Part shown: positions 23,230 through 32,138 of the stretch, in pieces
Layout of the letters: each line of letters starts with the position of its first letter
Position numbering within the stretch: the first letter of the stretch is position 1
NCBI RefSeq assembly: GCF_902459745.1
Contig: NZ_CABPSJ010000002.1
Coordinates: 372,001-436,000, forward strand
Direction of reading: 5' to 3'
Origin: Pandoraea communis
GTDB taxonomy: Bacteria; Pseudomonadota; Gammaproteobacteria; Burkholderiales; Burkholderiaceae
DNA: 64,000 nt
Program-made: the position numbers and the translations under genes
The notes under the pieces: generated by a model
Database searches by the model: none
Seen by the model: only the letters and a program-made list of their open reading frames with translations
Told to the model about the DNA's origin: nothing

Positions 23230-23352
23230 ATGCCTTTCGCAGCGTTCGCTTATCTGGGCACAAAGTGCGCCGTCGCAACCGGTGCAATAGTCGGAATTGT
23301 CAAAGGCGCAACAGCGCTTCTCCACTATGGCTTGTCGCTCATCGCCGGTTAG
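23230..23352 (+). CDS. Possible 40-residue membrane peptide
   Basis: The frame MPFAAFAYLGTKCAVATGAI then VGIVKGATALLHYGLSLIAG begins on an ATG preceded by a strong GGAGG site 8 bases upstream. It would form one or two hydrophobic, Gly/Ala-rich helices. It is isolated and its expression is unknown, so only moderate-to-low confidence is justified. Confidence 0.4.
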   Translation: MPFAAFAYLGTKCAVATGAIVGIVKGATALLHYGLSLIAG

Positions 23353-23613
23353 TCGCCCCTAGCTAACACTAGCGATCTTGTTCCGATAAGTGCGATCAGC
23401 CGAGAGGGACTGACGTGGTATGGAGCGTGGTCGGAAGGACGGGTGAAATGGTCAGCCGATCGGCCCCCATCTCGCTGACCTGTCTGACTTGGTGCTCGTC
23501 GTGGCAGGCAACGCTAACCAATTGCCTGCACGACAGGCGCGATCCCGCGAGGGAAGGCCCCGGCGGAGCAGACGCGACCGGAAGACACCGGTCGCGGAAC
23601 TATCAGAAGGATC

Positions 23614-24087
23614 TCAGGCGGTCAGGCGTTCGAGCAATGTGCGGGGCCGCGTGGCGCGACCTTGCGCCGCCAGCGCCGCCTCGTGCCAGCGCGACGTCGG
23701 TACGTCCGTAGGCGAGAGCAAGCTGTCGAAGCCGCACGCCCACAACATCGCCAGTTGATCCGGCAGCAACGGGCCGGCCGCCCGAATCCCGCCTTCGAAA
23801 TGCCACTTCTCGCGCAGGAATTTCGCCAGCGTGAAACCCCGTCCATCGCGCGACTTCGGAAACTCGATCACGATGAGTTCGAGTTGTGGCAACAGGGCCG
23901 CAATGCGCGCCGGATCGTCGTGGCCCTGCACACGGATACCGGCCGGTGCCGCGCCCTGTTCGTTCGCGGCAAGCCATGCGTCGAGCGGCAACACGTCCTT
24001 GCTGCGCGTCTGCGTGGTGACCGGCTCGTCCGCGCCGCGATAAGTCCAAACGTCTGCGGCAGGTAGTCCGTTTCGATCAATCAACAT
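23614..24087 (-). CDS. DUF934 protein, sulfite reductase partner
   Basis: A 157-residue protein, MLIDRNGLPAADVWTYRGAD onward, with the DUF934 signature IVIEFPKSRDGRGFTLAKFL and LLPDQLAMLWACGFDSLL. The ATG at 24087 overlaps the end of the sulfite reductase gene. DUF934 proteins are almost always next to siroheme sulfite reductase genes in beta-proteobacteria and are presumed to assist assimilatory sulfate reduction. Their precise reaction is not known. Confidence 0.85.
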   Translation of the reverse strand: MLIDRNGLPAADVWTYRGADEPVTTQTRSKDVLPLDAWLAANEQGAAPAGIRVQGHDDPARIAALLPQLELIVIEFPKSRDGRGFTLAKFLREKWHFEGGIRAAGPLLPDQLAMLWACGFDSLLSPTDVPTSRWHEAALAAQGRATRPRTLLERLTA

Positions 24088-26083
24088 GCAAAGCTCCCTT
24101 GAATTCTTCTGCCCCGACGCGTCCGAGCGTATCGATGAAGCGCTCCCCCTCGTGGCGCAACGAAAGATAACGACCGAGAATGTTCTCAATCACCTGGGGC
24201 ACAGCCTCGTATGTCACGCCCGGACCGAGAATCTTGCCGACCGCAGCGTTCTCATCGGCTGATCCGCCCAGCGTGATCTGATAGTTTTCCTTGCCCGCCT
24301 TGTCGACACCCAGAATGCCGATATGCGCGACGTGGTGATGCGCGCAAGCGTTGATGCAACCGGACACGTTGAGTGTCACCGGACCGATATCGCGCTGCTG
24401 CTCTTCCGTGAATCGCAGCGCGATACGTTGCGCGACCGGCACCGAGCGCGCGTTGGCCAGCGCGCAATAGTCCAGGCCAGGGCACGCGATGGCGTCTGAA
24501 ATCAGCCCGATGTTGGCCGTGGCCAGTCCGCCTGCTTTCAGACGCGTCCACAGCGCATGCAGTTCGTCGCGCTTGACATGTGGCAGCACCAGATTCTGTT
24601 CGTGCGTCACACGTAGCTCGTTGAACGAATAGCGCTCTGCCAGTTCCGCCAGCAACAGCATTTCTGCCGAACTGGCGTCACCCGGGATGCCGCTCGCCGG
24701 CTTGAGCGAGACGACCGCACTGATGTAGCCCGGCACCTTGTGCTCGTGCGTGCAAGTGTCGACCCAGCGACGGAATTCGATGTCGCGCTCGTAGGCTTGT
24801 GCAAACGCGTTCGATGTCTCGGGCAGCGTTTCGAACTCGGGCACGATGAAACGGCCGCGAATCGCTGCGACGACTTCGTCGCTGAGCGGGCGATGCGAGA
24901 GTGCGATGCGTGCGAACTCTTCCTCGATCATCTCGATGAACTTCGCGGGCTGCATCTCCTTGATGAGGATCTTGATGCGAGCCTTGTAGATGTTGTCGCG
25001 ACGCCCCAGCGCGTTGTACACGCGCAGAATGGCCTCGACAAAACGCAGCAGGTCAGCCTCAGGTAACCACTCGCGCACGAGCGTGCCCACGATGGGGGTG
25101 CGTCCCAGGCCACCGCCCGCGTAAATCTGAAAGCCCACTTCGCCGCGTTCGTTCGTCCGCGCGAGAATGCCGATGTCGTGAAAACGCACGGCAGCGCGAT
25201 CGGTCTGACCGCCCGTGATCGCGATCTTGAACTTACGCGGCAGATACGTGAATTCGGGATGGTCCGTCGACCACTGACGCAGGATCTCTGCATACACGCG
25301 CGGGTCGACGACTTCGTCCTTCGCCGCGCCGGCGAATTGATCGGTCGTCACGTTGCGAATGCAGTTGCCGCTCGTCTGAATGGCGTGCAGATCGACGTCG
25401 GCGAGCTTCGACAGGATCTCGGGCGAATCCGTGAGCGTCGGCCAATTGAACTGAAGATTCTGGCGCGTCGTGAAGTGGCCGTACCCCTTGTCGAAACGGT
25501 TCGCCACATAGGCGAGCTGGCGCAACTGGATCGCGCTCAACGTTCCGTACGGAATGGCAACGCGCAGCATGTAGCCATGCAATTGCAGGTACAGGCCGTT
25601 CATCAGGCGATAGACCTTGAATGCGTCTTCGCTAAGTTCACCGCTCAGACGCCGGGCAACCTGCTGGCCGAACGCTTTGGCGCGGTCCTTGAGGAACTCG
25701 CGCTCGGAGGGGTCATAACGATAGATGCCGGCATGTTCCGGCGCCACGGTCAACGCGGGGGCGTGCGCCAGCGCCGCTTGCACCGTGTCTTCCCCCGCCT
25801 GCTTGCCAAGGTCTTCGCGAACCGACGGCCCACGCGAGCGCAGTTGCTCACGAAAATCCACCGGGACGGGGCCGGCCTCGCCCACCTCCGCCGCGCGCGG
25901 CACGGGATCGACGATCAGATTGGCCGCCTGTGCCTCCTGCGCAGCCGCCTGGGCCTGGTCGAGTTCCTGCGCGTCGAACACGTGTGCCTGCGTCAGGTCA
26001 TCCACCCAGTTGTATTGCTTGTCCAGCCACACGACCAAGCCATCGTGCAGCCGGTTTGCCGAAATCAGGTTGCCTGCATTCAT
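24077..26083 (-). CDS. cysI: Sulfite reductase hemoprotein with fused DUF2849 domain
   Basis: A 668-residue protein that reduces sulfite to sulfide using siroheme and a 4Fe-4S cluster. Residues 1-60 (NLISANRLHDGLVVWLDKQY, NWVDDLTQAHVF) are a DUF2849 domain, usually a separate gene beside cysI in alpha-proteobacteria. The hemoprotein core from about residue 120 includes GHFTTRQNLQFNW. The cluster ligands are in CPGLDYCALANARS and VSGCINACAHHHVAHIG. It overlaps the DUF934 gene. Confidence 0.92.
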   Translation of the reverse strand: MNAGNLISANRLHDGLVVWLDKQYNWVDDLTQAHVFDAQELDQAQAAAQEAQAANLIVDPVPRAAEVGEAGPVPVDFREQLRSRGPSVREDLGKQAGEDTVQAALAHAPALTVAPEHAGIYRYDPSEREFLKDRAKAFGQQVARRLSGELSEDAFKVYRLMNGLYLQLHGYMLRVAIPYGTLSAIQLRQLAYVANRFDKGYGHFTTRQNLQFNWPTLTDSPEILSKLADVDLHAIQTSGNCIRNVTTDQFAGAAKDEVVDPRVYAEILRQWSTDHPEFTYLPRKFKIAITGGQTDRAAVRFHDIGILARTNERGEVGFQIYAGGGLGRTPIVGTLVREWLPEADLLRFVEAILRVYNALGRRDNIYKARIKILIKEMQPAKFIEMIEEEFARIALSHRPLSDEVVAAIRGRFIVPEFETLPETSNAFAQAYERDIEFRRWVDTCTHEHKVPGYISAVVSLKPASGIPGDASSAEMLLLAELAERYSFNELRVTHEQNLVLPHVKRDELHALWTRLKAGGLATANIGLISDAIACPGLDYCALANARSVPVAQRIALRFTEEQQRDIGPVTLNVSGCINACAHHHVAHIGILGVDKAGKENYQITLGGSADENAAVGKILGPGVTYEAVPQVIENILGRYLSLRHEGERFIDTLGRVGAEEFKGALHVD

Positions 26084-26368
26084 TCCACGCTCTCAATGCT
26101 TTTAGTTTTGGTCGCAAGTCGCGAGTCGACCGGCAGGCTATCAAGAGGCACGGGAATATACGACCATTTAGTAGTTATTTACTCATTACGTGACGTTGTT
26201 TGGGCTGCACAGCCCCGCCAGACAGCGCCCAGCCGTCGATTCGGCCGATGGGACGGAAGTACCGCGGGCACACCATCCTGGCCGCACGGATTCGCGCGTC
26301 AGCTTCAAGCCATGCCCGTATCGACGCGATAACGCGATTTCATGGCATCCAATTTGCCGCAAAAATAC
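26084..26368. other. Intergenic region between cysI and a LexA-box gene
   Basis: This holds the cysI promoter region on the minus strand, with AT-rich patches such as TTTAGTAGTTATTTACTCATTA near 26165-26190 that may be CysB-type targets. I cannot define the operator with confidence. Confidence 0.35.
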
Positions 26369-26384
26369 CTGTATTTTTATACAG
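26369..26384 (+). promoter_or_regulatory. LexA (SOS) box
   Basis: CTGTATTTTTATACAG fits the LexA consensus CTG-N10-CAG with an AT-rich core and ends 48 bases before the next start codon. A second box of the same type lies at 46927-46942. Confidence 0.72.
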
Positions 26385-26432
26385 TAGTCATGCTACATTT
26401 CCAATCATCACAACTTCATCGCGAGTGACACC

Positions 26433-26678
26433 ATGAGCGACGCCAAATCCATCAAGTTCATCGTCGTGCCCTACCGTAAGAACAAGGATGGCGTACTTCA
26501 GCCCGGCGAGTTGCGCCAGGCGAGCACCGAGTTCGGCGCGGTGCGTATTGCGCAATCGATGGCGTCCGGGTTCGCCGGCATCGCCGCCTACGAAGTGCTG
26601 GTCGATGAAGAAGACGGCACGATGGACGCGCCACGCATCCTGTTTCAGGAAGGCGCCATTCCCGCCATGGCGGAGTAA
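26433..26678 (+). CDS. Small conserved-looking protein, possible SOS gene
   Basis: An 81-residue soluble protein, MSDAKSIKFIVVPYRKNKDG onward, with beta-rich N-terminal sequence and an acidic C-terminus (EVLVDEEDGTMDAPRILFQE). It has no signal peptide or HTH. A LexA-box match directly upstream suggests it is induced by DNA damage. The function is unknown. Confidence 0.7.
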   Translation: MSDAKSIKFIVVPYRKNKDGVLQPGELRQASTEFGAVRIAQSMASGFAGIAAYEVLVDEEDGTMDAPRILFQEGAIPAMAE

Positions 26679-26694
26679 GCGCGTCCCTGCCCGA

Positions 26695-27054
26695 TCACTC
26701 CGGCCGCGACAACGGCGGGAGACTATCGAACGAACGCGTCTGACGCGGATGCTGGAGATTTCGCGTATCGAGCGCACGGGTCGTCGCCTCCAGTTCCTGT
26801 TGGCTCGGGCCAGTGGCCGGACCGTTACGCTCGCTTGCCGTGCGATTGATGGTCGCGCTGGCACTCTGAGCGTCCATCACACTGTCTCTGCGGCCGCCCA
26901 GCGCCGACACTGCCGGACTGACAGCCGGCGTCTGATTCGTCTGCCGTATGCTGCCGAGATCTCCGGCGCCCAGATATGACTGTGCGTTCGCTTCACCAAA
27001 CATCAGGGCCCCCGCCAGACACAGGCAGGCGGCAATGAATTGGCGATGGCGCAT
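26695..27054 (-). CDS. Exported protein of unknown function
   Basis: A 119-residue protein from the ATG at 27054 (MRHRQFIAACLCLAGALMFG, signal cleavage after NAQ near residue 25). The mature part is polar and probably disordered (SYLGAGDLGSIRQTNQTPAV, ASERNGPATGPSQQELEATT). There is no enzyme motif. It is convergent with the LexA-box gene, 16 bases away. Confidence 0.65.
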   Translation of the reverse strand: MRHRQFIAACLCLAGALMFGEANAQSYLGAGDLGSIRQTNQTPAVSPAVSALGGRRDSVMDAQSASATINRTASERNGPATGPSQQELEATTRALDTRNLQHPRQTRSFDSLPPLSRPE

Positions 27055-27293
27055 GGTTACCCCCCGTTTGACGTGTTGGATGTCTTGGATCTGTTCCGGG
27101 ACGCGCCTGCATCGAGGCTTCCCGATCACATTCCGCCTTCCCGATATGGCTGCATTGTCGCAGCGACGAGACACCTTGTCGCCTGCATAAATCACAGTTG
27201 ACGCCCCTCTCAATTTCGACAGCCCATTCTGCTACACTTCGCAAAAATCGAGCCTCAGGCTCGGCAGAAATACCGTGACCACGGGGGAATCTC

Positions 27294-28382
27294 ATGTCGA
27301 ACGACGTCAGTTTTCGGCGGGCATCGGATGCGGTCCGGGCGGTCGGCGCCGGAGGCGCAGACTGGCTCGATGTCGTGCACACTGCACGCGAGTTTCTCGG
27401 CGCGGACGCCGCCACATTCCTGTGTCATGACAAACAAAGCCGCTCGGTTCGCTTCGTCGAACAGTCCGGGCACGAAGCCCGGTTGATCGAGGAATACGCT
27501 CAGCTTTACTACCAATACGACGATTCTACCCGCCGCTTCTGGGACGCCCCGGCCGGCACCTGGTTCGACTCGTCCATCGCGCTCAAACACGAATCACAAA
27601 ACGACCGCGTGTTCTGGAACGAGTTCATGCGGCCAAATCAACTCCAACAGTTGGTCGGCGTCGTGATCTGCAATGACGACGATACCCTCACTGCCCTGAG
27701 CATCCAGCGCACGCATGTCGTCGAGCCGACCTTCGCTAACACTGCGAAGATCGCGGCGTACGAACGCCAGCTTGCCGCGGCCTTCGCGGCCCGGCGGGCG
27801 GCCGCCCGGGCGAGCCTCGACGCACTCAGCCAGATGCTCGATCCCACCCTCGAGGGCTTTCTCATTGCATCGCCCGACGGATGGGTGCTGGAATGTGCAC
27901 CGGGGCTCGACATACTGCTGGGCGGCAATGACAGCCAGCTCATGCTCAAGCAGCGCCGCCTCGTGCATCGCCAGCCCGAATGGCAAAACCGGTTGATGAA
28001 TTCTCTCCGGCAGGTCAGCGTCAGCCGACAACCCGCGTCGCTGGTCCTGCCCGACTCGTGGGGACATGCCTACCGGACGACGTTGCGCCCGCTTGGCCGT
28101 CAGATGAATCACGGATTGCGCGCAGCAGTCGGTGTGCGCATCGAACGGCGCAGCATCTTCAATGTTCCAGGCGAAACCGCTCTGCGCCAGCATTTTTCGC
28201 TGACGCAAGCCGAAGCCCGCCTCTTCCATCATCTTGTCGCGGGATTGACGATCGGCGAATGCAGCGAGGTGCTGGGCCTGGGCACCAGCACGCTGCGCAC
28301 CCAGCTATCGGCCATTCTGCGCAAGACGGGCTGCCATCGTCAGGGGGAACTGCTGCGACTTGCTACCATGCTGGTGCCGTAG
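27294..28382 (+). CDS. LuxR-family transcriptional regulator
   Basis: A 362-residue regulator with a GGGGGA site before its ATG. Residues 10-180 form a sensory domain without a clear PAS or receiver motif. The C-terminal 60 residues are a GerE-type HTH (SLTQAEARLFHHLVAGLTIG, ECSEVLGLGTSTLRTQLSAI). There is no phospho-acceptor aspartate domain, so control is probably by a small ligand. It is convergent with a diguanylate cyclase, which may or may not be a target. Confidence 0.85.
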   Translation: MSNDVSFRRASDAVRAVGAGGADWLDVVHTAREFLGADAATFLCHDKQSRSVRFVEQSGHEARLIEEYAQLYYQYDDSTRRFWDAPAGTWFDSSIALKHESQNDRVFWNEFMRPNQLQQLVGVVICNDDDTLTALSIQRTHVVEPTFANTAKIAAYERQLAAAFAARRAAARASLDALSQMLDPTLEGFLIASPDGWVLECAPGLDILLGGNDSQLMLKQRRLVHRQPEWQNRLMNSLRQVSVSRQPASLVLPDSWGHAYRTTLRPLGRQMNHGLRAAVGVRIERRSIFNVPGETALRQHFSLTQAEARLFHHLVAGLTIGECSEVLGLGTSTLRTQLSAILRKTGCHRQGELLRLATMLVP

Positions 28383-28415
28383 GCACCGGGGCGGTGCACG
28401 CCTCGGCGCACCCCT

Positions 28416-29993
28416 TTACGACACGTCGCCCGCCTTCCCCACCTCGTCACCGGAAAGGTCCGGCTCGCGCAGCACGATGGTGCTGACACGATTGCGGCCG
28501 CTTTGCTTCGCGATGAAAAGCTGCTCGTCGGCCGCCTTCAGCACAGCATCGGCGCTGTCGCATGCGCCCGCGACACCCGTCGCCGCACCAACGCTCACCG
28601 TGATCTGGCCCGCTGCGCTGCCCACATGGGCAATGTGCAGACGCTCCACGTCGCGGCGAACCTGCTCGGCCACAGCAGCCGCGCCTGCGGCATCCGTATC
28701 GGGCAAGACCACCGCGAACTCCTCGCCTCCGTATCGCGCCACCATATCGGCTTCGCGTCGTATGTGGCCGCCGATGTTCTTCGCGACGGCGCGCAATACG
28801 CTGTCGCCAAACGAATGGCCGTACTCGTCGTTCAAGTGCTTGAAATGATCGATGTCCACGAACAGGACGGAGAACGGACTGCCCGAGCGTTTTGCGCGTC
28901 GCCACTCGCGTGCGAGCTTGGCGTCGAGTGCACGCCGGTTGCTCAGCCCCGTCAGGCCATCGGTCACGGACAGGTTCACGAGCCGTGCCGCCGTGCTCGC
29001 GCGCGTGCGAATCGCCGCAACGAGCAACCACGAGCCTGCGATGAGAGTTGCCGCACAGATAGTCGCTATCGAGCCGAATATCAGGGCGTGACGGCGCCAC
29101 TCACGCTCGAGCGCCCGCGTCGACGGTGTCACCACCACATACATCGATGCGCCCGGCACACGTACCGACCGGTAGTCCGTGGCGCGCGCGCCCTCGGGAA
29201 ACGAGAGTGCCGCCGTCAGATTCTGCTCGCGCGTCGCATTTCCCGGCAGATTGACGAGCGTTCCCGGCCTGGCTCGCTCGCACGGGCTGCACGCCAGCAC
29301 GGTGCCCTTCTCCTCCACGACGTCGATGCTCTTCAGGTCGGACGAATCGCTGACGTTCGCCTGCGCGCCCAGCCGATCAAGCCGCAACGCGATGACCGCC
29401 ACACCGGCAAACGAACGATCCTCAGCGGAAATGCGGCGGGTGAGCGCCACCGACAGCACGCCGCCATGCGTTCGCGACGCGTAAGGTTGCGAGATATAGA
29501 GTCCCAGTGACGGATTCGCTTCATGGGAGCGGAAATAATCGCGGTCGGCCACATTCACCGTCTTGTCGTGAACGGGATCGAGCGGCGCAGCAATCCGCCC
29601 TGACTTGTTCACGACATACGCGTCATAGAGAAAGTCGCGGCTCAGCGTCTGCCCGAAACGCACCCGGTCGCGCACCCGCTCGGGAAAAAGCGGCAACTGC
29701 GAATCCTCGGCCTCGCGCACCATGTCCTTGAGCAGCGTGTCGTAGATCGCAATATTTCCGCCCAGACTCACCGCCACGACAGACGCCACACTCTGGGCCC
29801 GCTCGAGCGCGTGGTCGTAGCGGGCTTGCCGGTCGGCGCGCAATAGCATCGCCACCCCGATCAGAATCGCCAGCGCAATGACGGTGCCCACGATGCCGAC
29901 CATCGATGGATAGTCGTCAAATTTGTCGAACAGGGCGCGTCGCCGGCGTCCAACCCACGTCCGCAGACCGGGCACACTCAAGCGTGTAGTCAT
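28416..29993 (-). CDS. Membrane-bound diguanylate cyclase with periplasmic sensor
   Basis: A 525-residue protein with TM1 at about residues 31-52 (GIVGTVIALAILIGVAMLLR), a periplasmic Cache/dCache-like sensor to residue 300, TM2 near 310-330, and a GGDEF domain with FVDIDHFKHLNDEYGH and VARYGGEEFAVVLP (catalytic GGEEF intact). It makes c-di-GMP in response to an external signal. The HTDATGVAGACDS-like insert near the end is not seen in every member. It is one of five such enzymes in this window. Confidence 0.92.
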   Translation of the reverse strand: MTTRLSVPGLRTWVGRRRRALFDKFDDYPSMVGIVGTVIALAILIGVAMLLRADRQARYDHALERAQSVASVVAVSLGGNIAIYDTLLKDMVREAEDSQLPLFPERVRDRVRFGQTLSRDFLYDAYVVNKSGRIAAPLDPVHDKTVNVADRDYFRSHEANPSLGLYISQPYASRTHGGVLSVALTRRISAEDRSFAGVAVIALRLDRLGAQANVSDSSDLKSIDVVEEKGTVLACSPCERARPGTLVNLPGNATREQNLTAALSFPEGARATDYRSVRVPGASMYVVVTPSTRALEREWRRHALIFGSIATICAATLIAGSWLLVAAIRTRASTAARLVNLSVTDGLTGLSNRRALDAKLAREWRRAKRSGSPFSVLFVDIDHFKHLNDEYGHSFGDSVLRAVAKNIGGHIRREADMVARYGGEEFAVVLPDTDAAGAAAVAEQVRRDVERLHIAHVGSAAGQITVSVGAATGVAGACDSADAVLKAADEQLFIAKQSGRNRVSTIVLREPDLSGDEVGKAGDVS

Positions 29994-30026
29994 AGTTATT
30001 GGCCTGATGGAATGCGAGCGCTGAGG

Positions 30027-30779
30027 TCAGTGAGGATGTCGTCGTGCAATGTCGTCGAGCAACGGCACGATGGCCAGCGTAACGAGCACCAATGCAAGCG
30101 GAATGGTCGCCGAGAAACCGAGATACTTGAAGCCGAGCGCGCCTGCCAGCCCGCCCAGGAAGAACATACCCAGCAACGAACAGAGCAAACGCAGCTTCTG
30201 CCGGTCCCCCATCACGCGCGGCAGCTCGCGCGCGACACCGGGCCGGTTCCAGTAGCCCAGCTTACCCAGCTCGATACCGATGTCGGTCACCAGCCCCGTG
30301 ACATGCGTCGTTCGAATCTCGGCCCGGGAAATCTTGGTGATGATGGCGTTTTGCAACCCCATGACATAGCACAGCAAGCTCACGGTGGCCGGCACGTACA
30401 GCACGCGGTGGTGTTCGAGATTGGCGCCCATCGCACCGAACGTCAGCAGCAGCACCGCTTCAAACATCAGCGGTGCGGCGTATTCGCTATGCGTATGGTG
30501 GCGCCGTCCCCAATGAACCAGCACGGTCGAGGTCACGGCACCCAGCAGGAACGACATCAAGGCGCTCAAACCGGAAAGCACGAGCACGAGTTGCCCGAGC
30601 GCGAGATTGTCGGAGAGCGCCGCGACAATGCCCGACATATGCGACGTGTACATCCCGACAGCGAGGAAACCGCCCGCATTCGCCGCGCCGGCCACGAACG
30701 CGAGCGAGCAGCCCAGACGCCGGTTCGCCGCTTCCGTGCGTACTGGCTGGGTGAATCCACGTAGGTAGTTGATCGGCAT
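30027..30779 (-). CDS. DUF1275 (YoaK-like) membrane protein
   Basis: A 250-residue membrane protein with about six TM segments. GCSLAFVAGAANAGGFLAVG, YTSHMSGIVAALSDNLALGQ and RTTHVTGLVTDIGIELGKLG are the DUF1275 hallmarks. A TTG five codons upstream of the ATG at 30779 is a weaker alternative start. Members are conserved in proteobacteria but their substrate is unknown. Confidence 0.88.
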   Translation of the reverse strand: MPINYLRGFTQPVRTEAANRRLGCSLAFVAGAANAGGFLAVGMYTSHMSGIVAALSDNLALGQLVLVLSGLSALMSFLLGAVTSTVLVHWGRRHHTHSEYAAPLMFEAVLLLTFGAMGANLEHHRVLYVPATVSLLCYVMGLQNAIITKISRAEIRTTHVTGLVTDIGIELGKLGYWNRPGVARELPRVMGDRQKLRLLCSLLGMFFLGGLAGALGFKYLGFSATIPLALVLVTLAIVPLLDDIARRHPH

Positions 30780-30931
30780 CGCGCATGAGTTCAAAAGCTG
30801 GGCACAAGCGGTATTCTAATGCGCGTTGACGCTATATCAACGGCTATATCGCGCCCCCGTGCGCGGCCCATGCCCTATGAAGGGAAAGGAAACGGGATCG
30901 AGTGCTATTGCCTGCGTGAGAAATCGGGACG

Positions 30932-30962
30932 AAAAAAAACGCCGGGCCACAGGCCCGGCGTT
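30932..30962 (-). terminator. Terminator of the transporter/dehydrogenase operon
   Basis: On the minus strand AACGCCGGGCC/GGCCCGGCGTT forms a strong hairpin followed by a run of eight T. It lies 51 bases after the substrate-binding protein gene, the last gene of the operon. Confidence 0.88.
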
Positions 30963-31012
30963 CTTCATTGTCGAGGCGACTGACACGCCCGCACGAGGCA
31001 ACCGCGTCGAGA

Positions 31013-32059
31013 TTACTGCTCGATCTGACGGTTCCAGCGCTGATCCCACTGCGCGCGACGCTGATTGATGGCGTCCCAATCCACGGTCTTGAGGTGCTTG
31101 ACCAGATCGTCGATCTTGCCCAGACGCTTCTGCATCGCGGGCGGCACGCTCGCTTGCGTGTTGGTCGGAATGTAGGCACCGGCAGCGGCCGCCAGCGACT
31201 GGCCCTTAGCCGACAGCAGGTACTGCGCGAGCTTCTGCGCCATGGCGTTGTCCGGGCTGTTTTTCACCACGCACAGGTCGACAAGCAACTGCACCGCACC
31301 TTCCTTGGGCGCGACGTACCCCGCCTGAATGCCCTTGTCCTGCAAGTCGCTCACGGCCGTCGGGGTCAGCGGGAAGATGGCCGCTTCGCCGGTCTGGATC
31401 ATCTCCGAGAGCTTGGCCGAGTTCGGGATGTACTCGACAACGTTCGGCCCCACGGTTGTGGCCCACTTGGTGAAACCCGGCTCGACGTTCGTCTCGCTGC
31501 CGCCCCAGATGCGGTTCAGCGCGAGGAAGGCGTGCAGACCGAACGTGCTGCTCGATGCCGACTGGAACACAACCTTGCCCTTGTACTTCGGATCGGCGAA
31601 GTCGCTCCACGACGTCGGCGCGGCCCAGCCCTTGTCCTTGAAGAGCTTGGTGTTGTAGCCGATACCGGTCATGCCCAGTTGCACGCCGGCGCCCATGTCG
31701 TCCTTCACGCGGGCAGACGGCATCAGTTCCTTGAGCACAGGCGAATCGTCGAGCTTCTGGCATACGCCCATGCTGATCGCGCGCGCCATCACGCCGTCGT
31801 CCAGAAACACGACATGCATCTGCGGGCTGTTACGGTTGGCGAGCAGTTTGGCCAGCACGTCGGACGACGTGCCCGGCACGACCACGACCTTCACGTTGTT
31901 GGCCTTCTCGAACGCCGGGAAAACCTGGCTCGTGTAAGCCTTTTCCATCGGGCCGCCATTCATGCCGATGTAGAGCGTTTTGGTCTGCGACCAGGCCGCG
32001 CTGCTCGCGCCCAATGCCAGCGCCGCAGCGCACATGACGACCTTTCGGGATAGCTTCAT
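31013..32059 (-). CDS. ABC transporter substrate-binding protein (PotD/spermidine-type)
   Basis: A 348-residue periplasmic binding protein with a signal peptide (MKLSRKVVMCAAALALGASS, cleavage after AWSQ). The mature domain (TLYIGMNGGPMEKAYTSQVF, then GMTGIGYNTKLFKDKG and FADPKYKGKVVFQS) follows the polyamine-binding family pattern. It is the last gene of a seven-gene operon and should deliver the small molecule oxidised by the dehydrogenase encoded upstream. The substrate may be an amine, amino acid or opine. Confidence 0.88.
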   Translation of the reverse strand: MKLSRKVVMCAAALALGASSAAWSQTKTLYIGMNGGPMEKAYTSQVFPAFEKANNVKVVVVPGTSSDVLAKLLANRNSPQMHVVFLDDGVMARAISMGVCQKLDDSPVLKELMPSARVKDDMGAGVQLGMTGIGYNTKLFKDKGWAAPTSWSDFADPKYKGKVVFQSASSSTFGLHAFLALNRIWGGSETNVEPGFTKWATTVGPNVVEYIPNSAKLSEMIQTGEAAIFPLTPTAVSDLQDKGIQAGYVAPKEGAVQLLVDLCVVKNSPDNAMAQKLAQYLLSAKGQSLAAAAGAYIPTNTQASVPPAMQKRLGKIDDLVKHLKTVDWDAINQRRAQWDQRWNRQIEQ

Positions 32060-32138
32060 CGTGGTTCTCCTTGCGTTTCCAGGGGTAAGGAATGTAGTTT
32101 TTGGGACGGACTCTGAACGTACGGGATTCGTTTGCGTG

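Noticed and set aside
23353-23613. Possible remnant of a gene (frames reading LTWYGAWSEGRVKW)
   Set aside because: The frame breaks quickly and I cannot match the fragment to a family.
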